From: Lysobacteraceae bacterium
GTDB taxonomy: Bacteria; Pseudomonadota; Gammaproteobacteria; Xanthomonadales; Xanthomonadaceae
Assembly: GCA_004173415.1 (NCBI GenBank)
Contig: SEHC01000122.1
Location: forward strand, 1-14,931
DNA: 14,931 nucleotides
Direction: 5' to 3'
The notes beneath the pieces are model-generated. The model had not been told where the DNA came from. It did not search any database and was given only the letters and a program-made list of their open reading frames with translations. Made by a program: the position numbers and the translations under genes. Below, in pieces: positions 6,048 to 14,931 of the stretch (within the stretch, counting starts at the first letter, position 1; every line of letters begins with the position of its first letter).

Positions 6048-7028
6048 CTAGTCGTTCCACTCCACGTCGCGGACGAGTTGCGGCGCCAGGTGCAGATAGC
6101 GGGTAGTGCGGCGCTTGTTGCGGATGTCCTGGTACACGGCTTCGGCCTGGGCTTCGGTCAGCTCCAGCTCCGTGGCCAGCCTGGCGGCCGGGATGCCGTG
6201 GTTGAGCGACCAGACCGCGCGATCCATCTGCGCATAGGGCAGGGCGAAATAGAATTCGTCCTGGCCCTGGCTGAGGCTGTAGGTGTCGGTGGTCGGTTGC
6301 GCCGCGCACACGCGTTCGGGCAGGCCGAGATGGCGGGCCATGCCGTAGACCTGGGACTTGTAGAGGTGCGCGATCGGCTTGACGTCGGCTGCGCCGTCCC
6401 CGTTCTTGACGAAGAATCCCTGGTCGTATTCGAGCCGGTTGGGCGTGCCGACGACGGCGTAGTTGAGCCTGTCCGCGTGGAAGTATTCCAGGGTCTTGCG
6501 GATCCTCTGCTTGAAGTTGGTGGCCGCCACGATGGTCAGGTACTGGCGCAGGCCGAGCTCACGCTCGAGCATGGTGCCGTCGGGAGACTGGGCCACCAGG
6601 CGGAAGCGGTTTATCTGTCCCGAGATGCCCCCATCGATGATGATCTTGAACTTCCAGCCTTCCGCGTATTCCGGGATCGTGGCGCGCACCGCGGCGTCGC
6701 GCTCGCGGTAGCAGCCGATCGCCTCCAGTGCGGGGGCAATGTCGACCGTCGTCGATTCGATGCCCAGGTGGTCGGCGAGGATGCCCGCGCGGACGGCGCT
6801 GTCGTCGGAGGAATCGCGTTCCGGCAGGATCAGCGCGAATACCCGCTGCGGGCCGAGGGCGCGGACGGCGAGGGCGGCGCTGACCGTACTGTCGATGCCC
6901 CCGGAGATGGCGACCACCAGGCCGCGGCGATGCAGGGTGCGCGCAGTGAGCTCGCGCAACCGCGCGGCGATGAAGTCGGCTTCCTGCTCGTAGTCGATAT
7001 CCAGCATCGCGGGGTCCGTCATGGTCAT
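6048..7028 (-). CDS. NAD+ synthase-like ATP-dependent amidase/ligase (326 aa)
   Basis: NadE enzymes adenylate the carboxylate of nicotinic acid adenine dinucleotide and replace AMP with ammonia. The PP-loop S42-G-G-I-D-S47, the GTPNRLE segment (194-200) and FFVKNGDGAADVKPIAHLYK (205-224) match the family. There is no N-terminal glutaminase domain, so this is the NH3-dependent form. About 35-40 residues between 120 and 160 (around WKFKIIIDGG and DGTMLERELG) appear to be an insertion relative to standard NadE. ATG 7028 overlaps the ligase stop as ATGA, with AAAGG upstream, indicating translational coupling. ATG 7022 is an alternative. Its place in a polysaccharide operon, between an acyl ligase and a GNAT protein, suggests a substrate other than NAD precursor; this is inference and true NAD synthase activity is not excluded. 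Confidence 0.88.
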   Translation of the reverse strand: MTMTDPAMLDIDYEQEADFIAARLRELTARTLHRRGLVVAISGGIDSTVSAALAVRALGPQRVFALILPERDSSDDSAVRAGILADHLGIESTTVDIAPALEAIGCYRERDAAVRATIPEYAEGWKFKIIIDGGISGQINRFRLVAQSPDGTMLERELGLRQYLTIVAATNFKQRIRKTLEYFHADRLNYAVVGTPNRLEYDQGFFVKNGDGAADVKPIAHLYKSQVYGMARHLGLPERVCAAQPTTDTYSLSQGQDEFYFALPYAQMDRAVWSLNHGIPAARLATELELTEAQAEAVYQDIRNKRRTTRYLHLAPQLVRDVEWND

Positions 7029-8533
7029 GGCTTGGCCTTTTGCTCCATCAGTTGAGTGCGACGCACCTTGCCGGAGGCGGTGCGCGGAAGGGAATCGACG
7101 AATTCCACGTAGCGGGGAACCTTGTAGGGCGCCAGTTGGGTGCGACAGTGCGCTTTGATCGCGGCGTCTGCGCGCTCTATCGCGCCGGGCGCCACCACCA
7201 CCAATGCCTTGATCGCCTGGCCCAGCATTTCGTCGTGGGTGCCGACCACGGCGACCTCGGAGACCCACGGCAGCTCGGCGATCACTTGCTCGATGTCATT
7301 GGGATGCACGCGGTGGGCGCCGGTCTTGATTATGTCGCTGCGCCGTCCCAGCAGGAACAGGAATCCGTCCTCATCGAGGAAACCCAGGTCGCCGGTGCGC
7401 AGCCAGCCGTGCTGCAGGACGCTGGCGCTCGCCTCTGGATTTTTCCAGTAACCCGGCATCACGCCCGGCCCCTTGGCCCACACCTCGCCGTGCTCGCCGA
7501 CGCCGGCCTGGCTGCCGTCCTCGGCCATGATCTTCAGCGCCGTCCCGTCGACCGGGATGCCGACCGAGCCGGCCTTCTGCTCAAAGCGGTCCGGAGGCAG
7601 CCAGGTCAGCCTCGAGGTGGCTTCGGTCTGCCCGTACATCAGGAAAAGCCGGGCATGCGGAATGGACTCGTGCAACCGCTTGGCCAGCGCAGCCGGCATG
7701 GCGCCACCGGCCTGGGTGAGGTAGCGCAGCGAGGAAAGGTCGTAGTCGCCCAGGGCGACGCGATCCAGCAGCAGGGCATAGGTGGAGGGGACGCCGGAAA
7801 GCCCGGTCACCCGCTCGCTGCAGGCCTGTTCCATCAGCTGGTGCGGGAACAGCAGGTTCCTGGCCAGGACCACGCGTGCGCCGCTGACCAGGTGGGTATG
7901 CAGCACCGATGCGCCATAGGCGTAGTAGAACGGCAAGGGGCTGAGCACGCTGTCGTTGACCGACAGCGCCAAGTAGTCGATCACCGCCGCGACATTGGCC
8001 AGGAGGTTGGCGTGGGTCAGGGTGACGCCCTTGGGATCGCCCGTGGTGCCGGAGGTATAGAGGATCAGCGCCGTACCGGGTACGGCGGCTTCGGAATCGC
8101 GGATGGGCGTGGCGCCGGTGCGGAATCCCGATGGCCCGGCGTCGGCGTCGACAACGAGGCAGGCGGGCGCGAGTGGCATCTCGCGCAGCGCTTGCGCCAG
8201 GTCCTCGTCGACCGCGGCGCATGCCACCGCCGCCGCACCGCAATGCGAGAGCCACTGCCCCAGGTCGCGTGCCCGTGCCTGCACGTTGAGCGGTACGACG
8301 ACCGCGCCAGCGATCCATCCGCCGTAGCAGGCCACCACCGCCTCGATGCAGTTGGGCAGGACGATGGCGAGGCGCTGGCCCGGTTCCATTCCCAGGGACT
8401 GCAACGCTGCCGCGAAGGCCCGGGCCTGGTCCCACAACGGTCCATAGGCGATGCGCCGCGGTTCGTCGACCAGGGCGATGCGATGCGGATGCCCGCCGGC
8501 GACCGAGCCCAGCCTGTGGTGAAGTCCTTCCAC
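7025..8533 (-). CDS. AMP-forming acyl/aminoacyl ligase, ANL superfamily (502 aa)
   Basis: ANL enzymes activate a carboxylic acid with ATP to the acyl-adenylate and pass it to CoA or a carrier-protein thiol. The core motifs are all present: YTSGTTGDPKG at 159-169 (ATP loop), MYGQTEAT at 299-306, TGDLG at 380-384, the hinge region RRSDIIKTGAHRV at 397-409, and PRTASGK with the catalytic Lys489 near the C-terminus. Length is normal for a stand-alone ligase. The start is GTG 8533, supported by GGAG (8542-8545) eight bases upstream. It begins 15 bases after the acyl carrier protein gene and overlaps the NAD-synthase-like gene by ATGA. The pairing with a dedicated carrier protein resembles DltA/DltC and the ligase/ACP pairs of exosortase-associated polysaccharide loci. 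The substrate acid cannot be read from the sequence. Confidence 0.93.
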   Translation of the reverse strand: MEGLHHRLGSVAGGHPHRIALVDEPRRIAYGPLWDQARAFAAALQSLGMEPGQRLAIVLPNCIEAVVACYGGWIAGAVVVPLNVQARARDLGQWLSHCGAAAVACAAVDEDLAQALREMPLAPACLVVDADAGPSGFRTGATPIRDSEAAVPGTALILYTSGTTGDPKGVTLTHANLLANVAAVIDYLALSVNDSVLSPLPFYYAYGASVLHTHLVSGARVVLARNLLFPHQLMEQACSERVTGLSGVPSTYALLLDRVALGDYDLSSLRYLTQAGGAMPAALAKRLHESIPHARLFLMYGQTEATSRLTWLPPDRFEQKAGSVGIPVDGTALKIMAEDGSQAGVGEHGEVWAKGPGVMPGYWKNPEASASVLQHGWLRTGDLGFLDEDGFLFLLGRRSDIIKTGAHRVHPNDIEQVIAELPWVSEVAVVGTHDEMLGQAIKALVVVAPGAIERADAAIKAHCRTQLAPYKVPRYVEFVDSLPRTASGKVRRTQLMEQKAKP

Positions 8534-8541
8534 TACCCGCG

Positions 8542-8545
8542 CTCC
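8542..8545 (-). promoter_or_regulatory. ribosome binding site deciding the GTG start of the ligase
   Basis: GGAG on the minus strand lies eight bases before GTG 8533. It is the only purine-rich element in the 15-base gap after the carrier protein stop and therefore supports GTG as the start. Confidence 0.6.
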
Positions 8546-8548
8546 GTT

Positions 8549-8797
8549 TCAGCCCGCGAGCTTGTGGGTCACGAATGCGTCGACGGTGGTGATGGAGTCG
8601 AAGTTCGCGGGGGTCATCTCCGCCGGGCTGACTGCCAGGTTGAAGCGCTCTTCCAGGAACATGATCAGCTCATGGATGCCGGTGGAGTCGATGATCCCGC
8701 CGCTGATCAGGGAGTCCTGGTCGCCGATTGCGTTGTCGTCGTTGGAGAACAGGAAGTTCTCGAGGATGAATCCCTTGATCAATTGCCGCTGCAGCAT
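8549..8797 (-). CDS. acyl carrier protein (82 aa)
   Basis: A small acidic helical protein with the phosphopantetheine attachment signature GGIIDSTGIHELI: Asp37-Ser38, with Ser38 as the modified residue. The family normally reads DSL; Thr replaces Leu here, as in several carrier proteins of tailoring pathways. The predicted four-helix pattern fits (LIKGFILENF, STGIHELIMFLEERF, TTVDAFVTHKL). ATG 8797 follows a GGGGGA sequence and gives the usual length. An upstream ATG at 8848 would add 17 unlikely residues. It lies directly before the ligase gene, so it probably receives that enzyme's product. It is not the housekeeping fatty-acid AcpP, which has a different sequence and gene context. Confidence 0.92.
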   Translation of the reverse strand: MLQRQLIKGFILENFLFSNDDNAIGDQDSLISGGIIDSTGIHELIMFLEERFNLAVSPAEMTPANFDSITTVDAFVTHKLAG

Positions 8798-8906
8798 GCC
8801 GTCCCCCGTTCCATTGCGTCTAGCAACATGAACGCCGGCCACGGGCATTTCCGGTCATGGCCGCGGCGGCACCTCGCCCCGCAAGCGCGCTGCCGCGCTT
8901 CCCCGC

Positions 8907-10586
8907 TCAGGCAGCTTCGCGGCGCATGTCGTCATGCAGCAGCATGGTCGAAAGCACGCCCACGAAGGCCTGGTTGTCGGCAAACCCACGTGCGCGGCCA
9001 CTGCGGCACTTCTCGTACAGGCGCGACACCGGCCCGGCATCGAAGTAGCCGGCGGCGCGGATACGTTCCGGGCTCATCAGTTCGGCCACGTAGTCCAGCG
9101 GCTTTCCGACATACTGGTCGCGGGCCAGCGGGCTCCAGCCCATGATCTCCGCCGGCAACGTGGCTTCGAACGCGGCCAGCGGATCCCAGCCGGACAGGCT
9201 GGCCGACAGCTCGGGCGAGAGCAGCGACATCGCCCGCTGCCCGGTTCCCCAGCGCGGCGCATGGGCGAACACCGGTCGCTGCAGGTGCTGCATGCCCTGG
9301 CCGAAGAACGATTGGGCAAATGCGGGGTGGCGGACCGGCGAGTTCTCCAGATAGCCGTACAGCCGCTCCAGCAGGCGCGGGCGCAGCGCCGACTGCGGGT
9401 CCCGGGCCCAGAAGCGGCGGACCTTGGCTTCCTTGAACAGGTCGTATCCGCCGAATACCTCGTCGGCGCCTTCGCCGGTCAGGACCACCTTGTAGCCGTG
9501 CGCGCGCACGCTGCCAGCCAGCAGCATCAGCGGCACCGGCGCGGTGCGCAGCACGGGCGCCTCCGTATGCCGGATCAGGCGGGGGAATGCCTCGCCGATG
9601 TCGCGCCGGCTGCAGGTCAGCATGGTGTGGTCGGTGCCCAGGTGGCGGACCATTGCCAGCTGGTGGGCGCTTTCGTCGAATTCCGCGTCCTCGAAAGCGA
9701 CCGAGAACGTGCGAACCGGGGTCTGGGTGAAGCCGCGGATCATGGCCACGATGGCCGATGAATCGAGGCCGCCGCTGAGGTAGGCGCCGACCGGCACGTC
9801 GGCCCGCAACTGCAGCCGCACCGCGTCGACCAGCAGTTCGCGCAGTTCGCCCGCGGCCTGCGCCAGCGAGCGCGGCTCGCGTCCCGGCGAGGTTTCCGCG
9901 GCCGGCGGGAAGGTCCAGTCCCAGTAGCGGGTCAGGCTTTCGCTGCCGTCCTGCTCGATGCACAGCATGCAGCCGGGCGGCAGGCTCTGCACGCCTTCGA
10001 ACAAGGTATCCGGGTCCTGCGCGGACCAGTAGGTCAGCGCCTGGGCCAGTCCCAGCGGGTCGAGCGAGGCGCACTCCGGCAGCACCGCGAGCAGGGCCTT
10101 GACCTCCGAAGCGAACCAGACCCGGCCGCGCCTGCGGGCATGGAACAGCGGCCTGATCCCGGCGCGGTCGCGCGCCAGCACCAGGCGCTGGCGGTTGCCG
10201 TCCCACAGCGCGATGGCGAACTGGCCGTTGAGGTGCTCGACGAAGCGGTCGCCATACCGGTTGTACAGGTGGACGATGACCTCGGTGTCGGACTGGGTGT
10301 AGAAGCGGTGGCCGTGGGATTCGAGCGCGGTGCGCAGTTCGACGAAGTTGAAGATCTCGCCATTGAACACGGTCCAGACCTTGCGCGACTCGTCGTGGAT
10401 GGGCTGGTCGCCGGTGGCCAGGTCGATGATCGACAGCCGCGCATGGGCCAGGCCGATGCCGGGCTCGGCGTGGTAGCCGAAACCATCGGGCCCGCGATGC
10501 GCGAGCCGGCCGATCATTCTCTCCAGCAACGGCCGCGCACCGTCGGCAGTGACGTCGGGACCCTTGAATCCGGCGATTCCGCACAC
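8907..10586 (-). CDS. asparagine synthase-like glutamine amidotransferase (559 aa)
   Basis: Class II glutamine amidotransferase. The start is GTG 10586, since Cys2 (MCGIAGF) must be the N-terminal nucleophile after Met removal; AGGAG at 10597-10601 supports it. Glutaminase landmarks are RGPDGFG (31-37), NGEIFNF (75-81) and SDTEV (99-103). The synthetase domain has the PP-loop SGGLDSS (271-277) and TGEGADEVFGGYDLF (370-384). The family hydrolyses glutamine and uses the ammonia to amidate an adenylated carboxylate, classically aspartate. At 559 residues it is somewhat short for the type found in polysaccharide loci. It follows a nucleotide-sugar dehydrogenase and precedes the carrier protein by 109 bases. 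Homologues in O-antigen loci (WbtH of Francisella) form uronamides, so amidation of a uronic acid is the favoured inference; plain asparagine synthesis is the alternative. Confidence 0.92.
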   Translation of the reverse strand: MCGIAGFKGPDVTADGARPLLERMIGRLAHRGPDGFGYHAEPGIGLAHARLSIIDLATGDQPIHDESRKVWTVFNGEIFNFVELRTALESHGHRFYTQSDTEVIVHLYNRYGDRFVEHLNGQFAIALWDGNRQRLVLARDRAGIRPLFHARRRGRVWFASEVKALLAVLPECASLDPLGLAQALTYWSAQDPDTLFEGVQSLPPGCMLCIEQDGSESLTRYWDWTFPPAAETSPGREPRSLAQAAGELRELLVDAVRLQLRADVPVGAYLSGGLDSSAIVAMIRGFTQTPVRTFSVAFEDAEFDESAHQLAMVRHLGTDHTMLTCSRRDIGEAFPRLIRHTEAPVLRTAPVPLMLLAGSVRAHGYKVVLTGEGADEVFGGYDLFKEAKVRRFWARDPQSALRPRLLERLYGYLENSPVRHPAFAQSFFGQGMQHLQRPVFAHAPRWGTGQRAMSLLSPELSASLSGWDPLAAFEATLPAEIMGWSPLARDQYVGKPLDYVAELMSPERIRAAGYFDAGPVSRLYEKCRSGRARGFADNQAFVGVLSTMLLHDDMRREAA

Positions 10587-10596
10587 GTGGTGGCTA

Positions 10597-10601
10597 CTCC
10601 T
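10597..10601 (-). promoter_or_regulatory. ribosome binding site of the amidotransferase gene
   Basis: AGGAG on the minus strand, ten bases before GTG 10586. It confirms the GTG start that places the catalytic cysteine at position 2. Confidence 0.6.
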
Positions 10602-10632
10602 GCAAGGTCGGTTCTGCCGCGACGGCCAGCGC

Positions 10633-10656
10633 CACCCGGCGCATGGGCGCCGGGTG
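10633..10656 (-). other. perfect 10-bp intergenic hairpin
   Basis: CACCCGGCGC (10633-10642) and GCGCCGGGTG (10647-10656) form a perfect, very GC-rich stem with a four-base loop. It lies in the 88-base gap between the dehydrogenase stop and the amidotransferase start. No T-run follows on either strand, so it is not a standard terminator. It could protect the 3' end of the upstream message, cause partial termination, or be a repeat-family element. Confidence 0.6.
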
Positions 10657-10674
10657 AGTGCGGGCGTGCGGCGG

Positions 10675-11948
<1,274 letters not shown>

Positions 11949-11952
<4 letters not shown>

Positions 11953-13256
11953 AAAGGGGAAATGCTCGAAGGGAAAGGGGAAACGGGAACGGAGCCGGGG
12001 CTCGAGGCCCGGGCCACCACGCGGCGGCAGATCGACTCGAACTGGCGGCTGACGCTTTCGCTGCCGTAGTTCTCGCGCACGAAGTCGTCGGCTGCGCCAC
12101 CGATGCGCTGGCGCAGCGCGGAGTCCTGGAGCAGGTCGACGATGGCATCGGCCATCGCCTGCGGCGCATCGGTCTGCAGGAAGTGGACGCCATGCTCGAC
12201 CGGCAGGCCTTCGGCGCCGATCGTGGTGCTGACCACCGGCTTGGCCATGGCCATGGCCTCGTAGATCTTCAGGCGGGTGCCGCCGCCGACCAGCAGCGGC
12301 ACGGTGACCACCGCCGCCTCGGCCAGGTGCGGACGCACGTCCGGAACCGAGCCCAGCACTTCGATGCCCTGGCGGCGCGCCAGCTCCTGCACGCTGGCCG
12401 GAGGATTGCGGCCGACGATGTGGAAGACCGCGGACGGGTGCCGGTCCAGTACCTTGGGCCACACCTGGTCGGCGAAGAAGCGCACCCCGTCCTGGTTGGG
12501 CATCCAGTCCATCGAGCCCAGGAACATGACCCGGTCGGGATTCTCCTGGCCGGGGCGCGGCTGGAAGAAATCGGTGTCGACCGCGGTGTCGATCGCATCG
12601 ACGTTGTCCCAGCCGTACCGCTCGCGGAAAATCCGCTCGTCCTGGCGGCTGACCGCGATGACGTGGTCGAAATGGCGCCCGCAACCGCCCTCGAACGACT
12701 TCATCTTGCGGAACTGGTCGAACAGGTAGCGGCGATGCAGCAAGCCTTCGCTGACCTGCGCATGCCGCTCCAGGATCTGGGCCTCGACGTTGTGCTGGAA
12801 CAGCACCGTGGGCGGCAGTTCCAGACCGATGACGTGCCTGGCCATCTGCACGGCATCGCAGATCACCAGGTCGAAATCCTCGGCGGCCACCAGTTCGGCC
12901 ACCTTGTGGCGCACGCGCGGGTCGTAGTTGCGGTCGATGGTGTAGGGGCGTGGTGAAAGCAGGTTGGCCGCGGCGGCGGCAAGGAAGCCGGCGCCTCCGC
13001 GGCGCGGCGCCTCGCCGGAAACCGGGACCATGCGCAGGCCCAGTTCCTCCATCTGCGGCAGCAGGGCTTCCTCGCCCGGGCGCAGGTTGCAGACGTAAGT
13101 GACGTCATGCCAGCGGCCCAGGTGCTTGAGCAGGTTGAGCACGCGGATCTTGCCGCCGGTGTCGCGCGGGAACAGGATCTGCTTGTGCAGGAACAGGATC
13201 TTCATGCGGGCGGGAGCGCCGCCTGCGGAGAGGAGCGCCGATTCAGGCAGGTTCAT
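11949..13256 (-). CDS. glycosyltransferase family 4 / GT-B (435 aa)
   Basis: Retaining GT-B glycosyltransferase. The N-terminal domain opens MKILFLHKQILFPRDTGGK, with the Gly-rich acceptor loop, and later has HNVEAQILE (155-163). The C-terminal donor domain has MFLGSMDWMPN (244-254), HIVGRNPP (279-286) and GGGTRLKIYEAMAMAKP (324-340), which contains the catalytic Glu region. It resembles the sugar transferases of PEP-CTERM/exosortase-type exopolysaccharide loci. ATG 13256 is chosen because AAGGAAG (13263-13269) lies six bases upstream; it overlaps the previous gene by 14 bases. ATG 13205, directly before MKILFL, gives 418 residues and fits homologues as I recall them but has no ribosome binding site. 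The 3' end overlaps the dehydrogenase by ATGA. Sugar specificity is unknown. Confidence 0.92.
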
Positions 13257-14742
13257 GCAGGGCTTCCTTGCGCTCGACCGCCTGTCCAAGGGTGGCCGTC
13301 GTGTCGCGATCGCTGAAGATCCGCTGCAGCACCGCGCCGGTCATGTAACCGGGCGCCTCGATGCCCAGCACCGAGAGCATGGTGGGGGCCAAGTCCAGGG
13401 TCGAGCATTCGCCGATGTCCAGGCCTGCGGCGATGCCTGGGCCGGCCACGATCAGGACTCCCGGACGGTCGTGATAGCCCTGCTTGGTGGTCGCATCCTG
13501 CTCGGCACACAGCTCGCGCATCTTCACGCTGCGGCCGGTAGCCGGAAACACGCAGTCGGCATCGCCGTCGATCGGGCGCGGCAGCTTCTGCCGGATGTTG
13601 ATGGAGATGGTGTTGCCGACGATGGTGTGGGCGAACAGCTCGTGCGCCTGCGCGCCGACCGTCGCCCCGGCGATCGCGCGCGAGGCGGCCTGCAATGACT
13701 GGGCGTCGTCGAAATCCAGGTTCCACTGCGTGGCCATGACCGCATAGGCGCGGCAATGCCCGGCGGCGCCCAGCAGGTCGACGACCTGGTCGATGTCGCG
13801 GATCCGCAGGACGCTGCGCCCGTCGGGGAATTCGTCGGTCACGTAGGGTTGCTGGGACAGGCCGGAAGCGACCAGCACGACGGTGTCGTCGTCGACCATC
13901 GCCATGACCCGGCCGAGCAGTTCGTCGGCCACCTGGTAGCCGAAGCGGATCGCGCCGCCGAAGTCGCTCACTTCCCTGGCCGAGGGCGGGACCAGGAACG
14001 GGGCCGGATCGGCCGAGCGCCAGAACCGGTGCTGGTAGTGGGCCACATGGTTGGTGTGGAAGGTGGCGAAGTGCGGCTGGTGGCGCTTCCAGAGTTTCTG
14101 GAAGAAGTCGAAGTTGATCAGCGGCTGCATGCTGACTTTTTCCCAGGCCTTGGCCGAGCCCAGCGCGCCGCGGACGAAGAACGCGGCGATGCGGGCCAGG
14201 GTCGCCACGCGCAGGCCGAGCCCGCGCAGCTTGCGCACCAGGGTGAACTTGCCGATGCGTTGGCGGGCCTGCCCCGGCACGGGCGAATGGTCCCGGGTGT
14301 AGGTCAGGTTCAACTGCTGGATCGGGCCGAGTTCGGCCGGAAAGGTTTCCGGACCCGGCGAGAACGTGCCCGGCACCCAATAGCCGGTGACGTCGCGGCG
14401 CGGTGGCCAGGACATGATCGAGCCGAACACGCCGACCGGTCGGCCGAGGTCGGCGACGATGTCCCAGATCCTCGGTCCTTTCACCGTCTCCGGCGGCTGC
14501 TCGAGGAAGCGCACGCCATGGTCGGCGGCCTTGCGCCCGGTATAGACCGTGGTCCAGGACACCCAGGGGTCGAGGTCGGCGCCCTGCTCGTCGGCGATCG
14601 GCGTGCCGCGCGTGCCCTGGCGGATCAGCGTGGCGAAGTTGGGCAGGGCGCCTTCCTTGATCAACGGGTCGACGAACCGCCAGGTGATTTCGTTCAACTC
14701 GACAAGGATCAGTTTCTTCGGGCGTGGGCTGGTCATGGGCAT
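13243..14742 (-). CDS. alkaline phosphatase superfamily / type I phosphodiesterase-like protein (499 aa)
   Basis: The fold is recognised from LILVELNEITWRFVDPLI near the N-terminus, the nucleophile segment WVSWTTVYTGR (60-70, Thr64 or Thr65), KAADHGV (71-77), and the C-terminal YHDRPGVLIVAGPGI (423-437) and LDLAPTMLSVLGI (449-461) blocks. Family members hydrolyse phosphodiesters or transfer phospho-groups using two metals. Here the first metal Asp is replaced in ELNE. The usual SDHG metal motif after the hydrophobic strand VVLVASG reads SGLS, so the metal site may be altered or lost. No signal peptide is visible, so it is probably cytoplasmic. Several starts are possible (TTG 14766, ATG 14763, 14742, 14736), none with a good ribosome binding site. 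In this operon it could act on a phosphorylated lipid or sugar. Confidence 0.8.
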   Translation of the reverse strand: MPMTSPRPKKLILVELNEITWRFVDPLIKEGALPNFATLIRQGTRGTPIADEQGADLDPWVSWTTVYTGRKAADHGVRFLEQPPETVKGPRIWDIVADLGRPVGVFGSIMSWPPRRDVTGYWVPGTFSPGPETFPAELGPIQQLNLTYTRDHSPVPGQARQRIGKFTLVRKLRGLGLRVATLARIAAFFVRGALGSAKAWEKVSMQPLINFDFFQKLWKRHQPHFATFHTNHVAHYQHRFWRSADPAPFLVPPSAREVSDFGGAIRFGYQVADELLGRVMAMVDDDTVVLVASGLSQQPYVTDEFPDGRSVLRIRDIDQVVDLLGAAGHCRAYAVMATQWNLDFDDAQSLQAASRAIAGATVGAQAHELFAHTIVGNTISINIRQKLPRPIDGDADCVFPATGRSVKMRELCAEQDATTKQGYHDRPGVLIVAGPGIAAGLDIGECSTLDLAPTMLSVLGIEAPGYMTGAVLQRIFSDRDTTATLGQAVERKEALHEPA

Positions 14743-14778
14743 GCGGGCTTCGTGATGGAGCATCAATGGATGAGAACG

Positions 14779-14931
14779 TCAGATGGCGGCGTTGTGGGCC
14801 AAGCCATGGCGCTGCTTGAAGCGCGAAAAGGTTTCGACGAGGAAATCCGCTGCATCGGATGCCGCTTCGCTGCGATCCCTGGGACCGGAGGAAGGTTGTG
14901 CGGGCGGATGGGCCAGGCACTCGAGCAGGGC
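14779..14931 (-). CDS. 3' end of an unidentified gene, cut by the window edge
   Basis: On the minus strand an open frame enters from the right edge and stops at TGA 14779-14781, giving the last 50 residues of a protein. It begins ALLECLAHPP, has an acidic polar middle, and ends with an amphipathic helix (DAADFLVETFSRFKQRHG) and the terminus LAHNAAI. The strong G/C third-position bias supports real coding. It stops 36 bases (or fewer, depending on start) before the phosphodiesterase-like gene, in the same orientation, so it is probably the preceding operon gene. I do not recognise the family from this fragment. Confidence 0.6.
   Translation of the reverse strand, partial: ALLECLAHPPAQPSSGPRDRSEAASDAADFLVETFSRFKQRHGLAHNAAI

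Noticed and set aside
8798..8848. Longer acyl carrier protein start at ATG 8848
   Set aside because: The added 17 residues are unlike carrier proteins, and the inner ATG has a GGGGGA element at good spacing and gives the normal family length.
12183..12956. Plus-strand open frame opposite the GT4 gene (and similar long antisense frames at 7040-9145, 8934-9761 and 10549-12069)
   Set aside because: High GC content keeps antisense frames open; the translations are His/Arg/Gly/Ala-rich without domains, while the opposite strand encodes clear enzymes.

Overview
The window is GC-rich, densely coded gammaproteobacterial DNA. It most resembles a member of the Xanthomonadaceae (Lysobacter, Luteimonas or Pseudoxanthomonas type). 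The reasons are the csrA / tRNA-Ser(GCU) / tRNA-Arg(ACG) order known from gammaproteobacteria, the strong G/C third-codon bias, and the style of the exopolysaccharide genes. The genus is inferred; no rRNA or other taxonomic marker is present.

Layout. (1) 1-632, plus strand: housekeeping block of csrA, tRNA-Ser(GCU) and tRNA-Arg(ACG), closed by a strong intrinsic terminator. (2) 805-2989, plus strand: a small lipoprotein of unknown function, then a secreted right-handed parallel beta-helix protein that ends at a second strong terminator (3015-3048). (3) 3102-4928: a divergent pair, a family 2 glycosyltransferase (minus) and a polysaccharide deacetylase (plus). Their ATG start codons share one CATG. 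The deacetylase frame is broken at a run of eight T. (4) 4966-14931, minus strand: a tightly packed operon entering from the right edge. In transcription order it holds the 3' end of an unknown gene, an alkaline-phosphatase-superfamily protein, a family 4 glycosyltransferase, a UDP-glucose/GDP-mannose-type dehydrogenase, an asparagine-synthase-like amidotransferase, an acyl carrier protein, an AMP-forming acyl/aminoacyl ligase, an NH3-dependent NAD-synthase-like protein and a GNAT acyltransferase. Two junctions are 4-base ATGA overlaps, and the GT4 start may overlap the gene before it. The operon promoter lies outside the window.

How the genes may work together (inference). Regions 3 and 4 look like part of an exopolysaccharide, capsule or O-antigen locus. 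The glycosyltransferases build the chain. The dehydrogenase supplies a uronic acid, which the asparagine-synthase-like enzyme could convert to a uronamide. The carrier protein, ligase, NAD-synthase-like protein and GNAT protein look like a carrier-dependent acyl or aminoacyl tailoring pathway, comparable in logic to DltA/DltC. The deacetylase and the secreted beta-helix protein could modify the polymer. The most unusual feature is the run of three different carboxylate-adenylating enzymes (AsnB-like, ANL ligase, NadE-like) around one carrier protein. The second is the deacetylase frame break, which sits exactly on a T_TTT_TTT slippery site.
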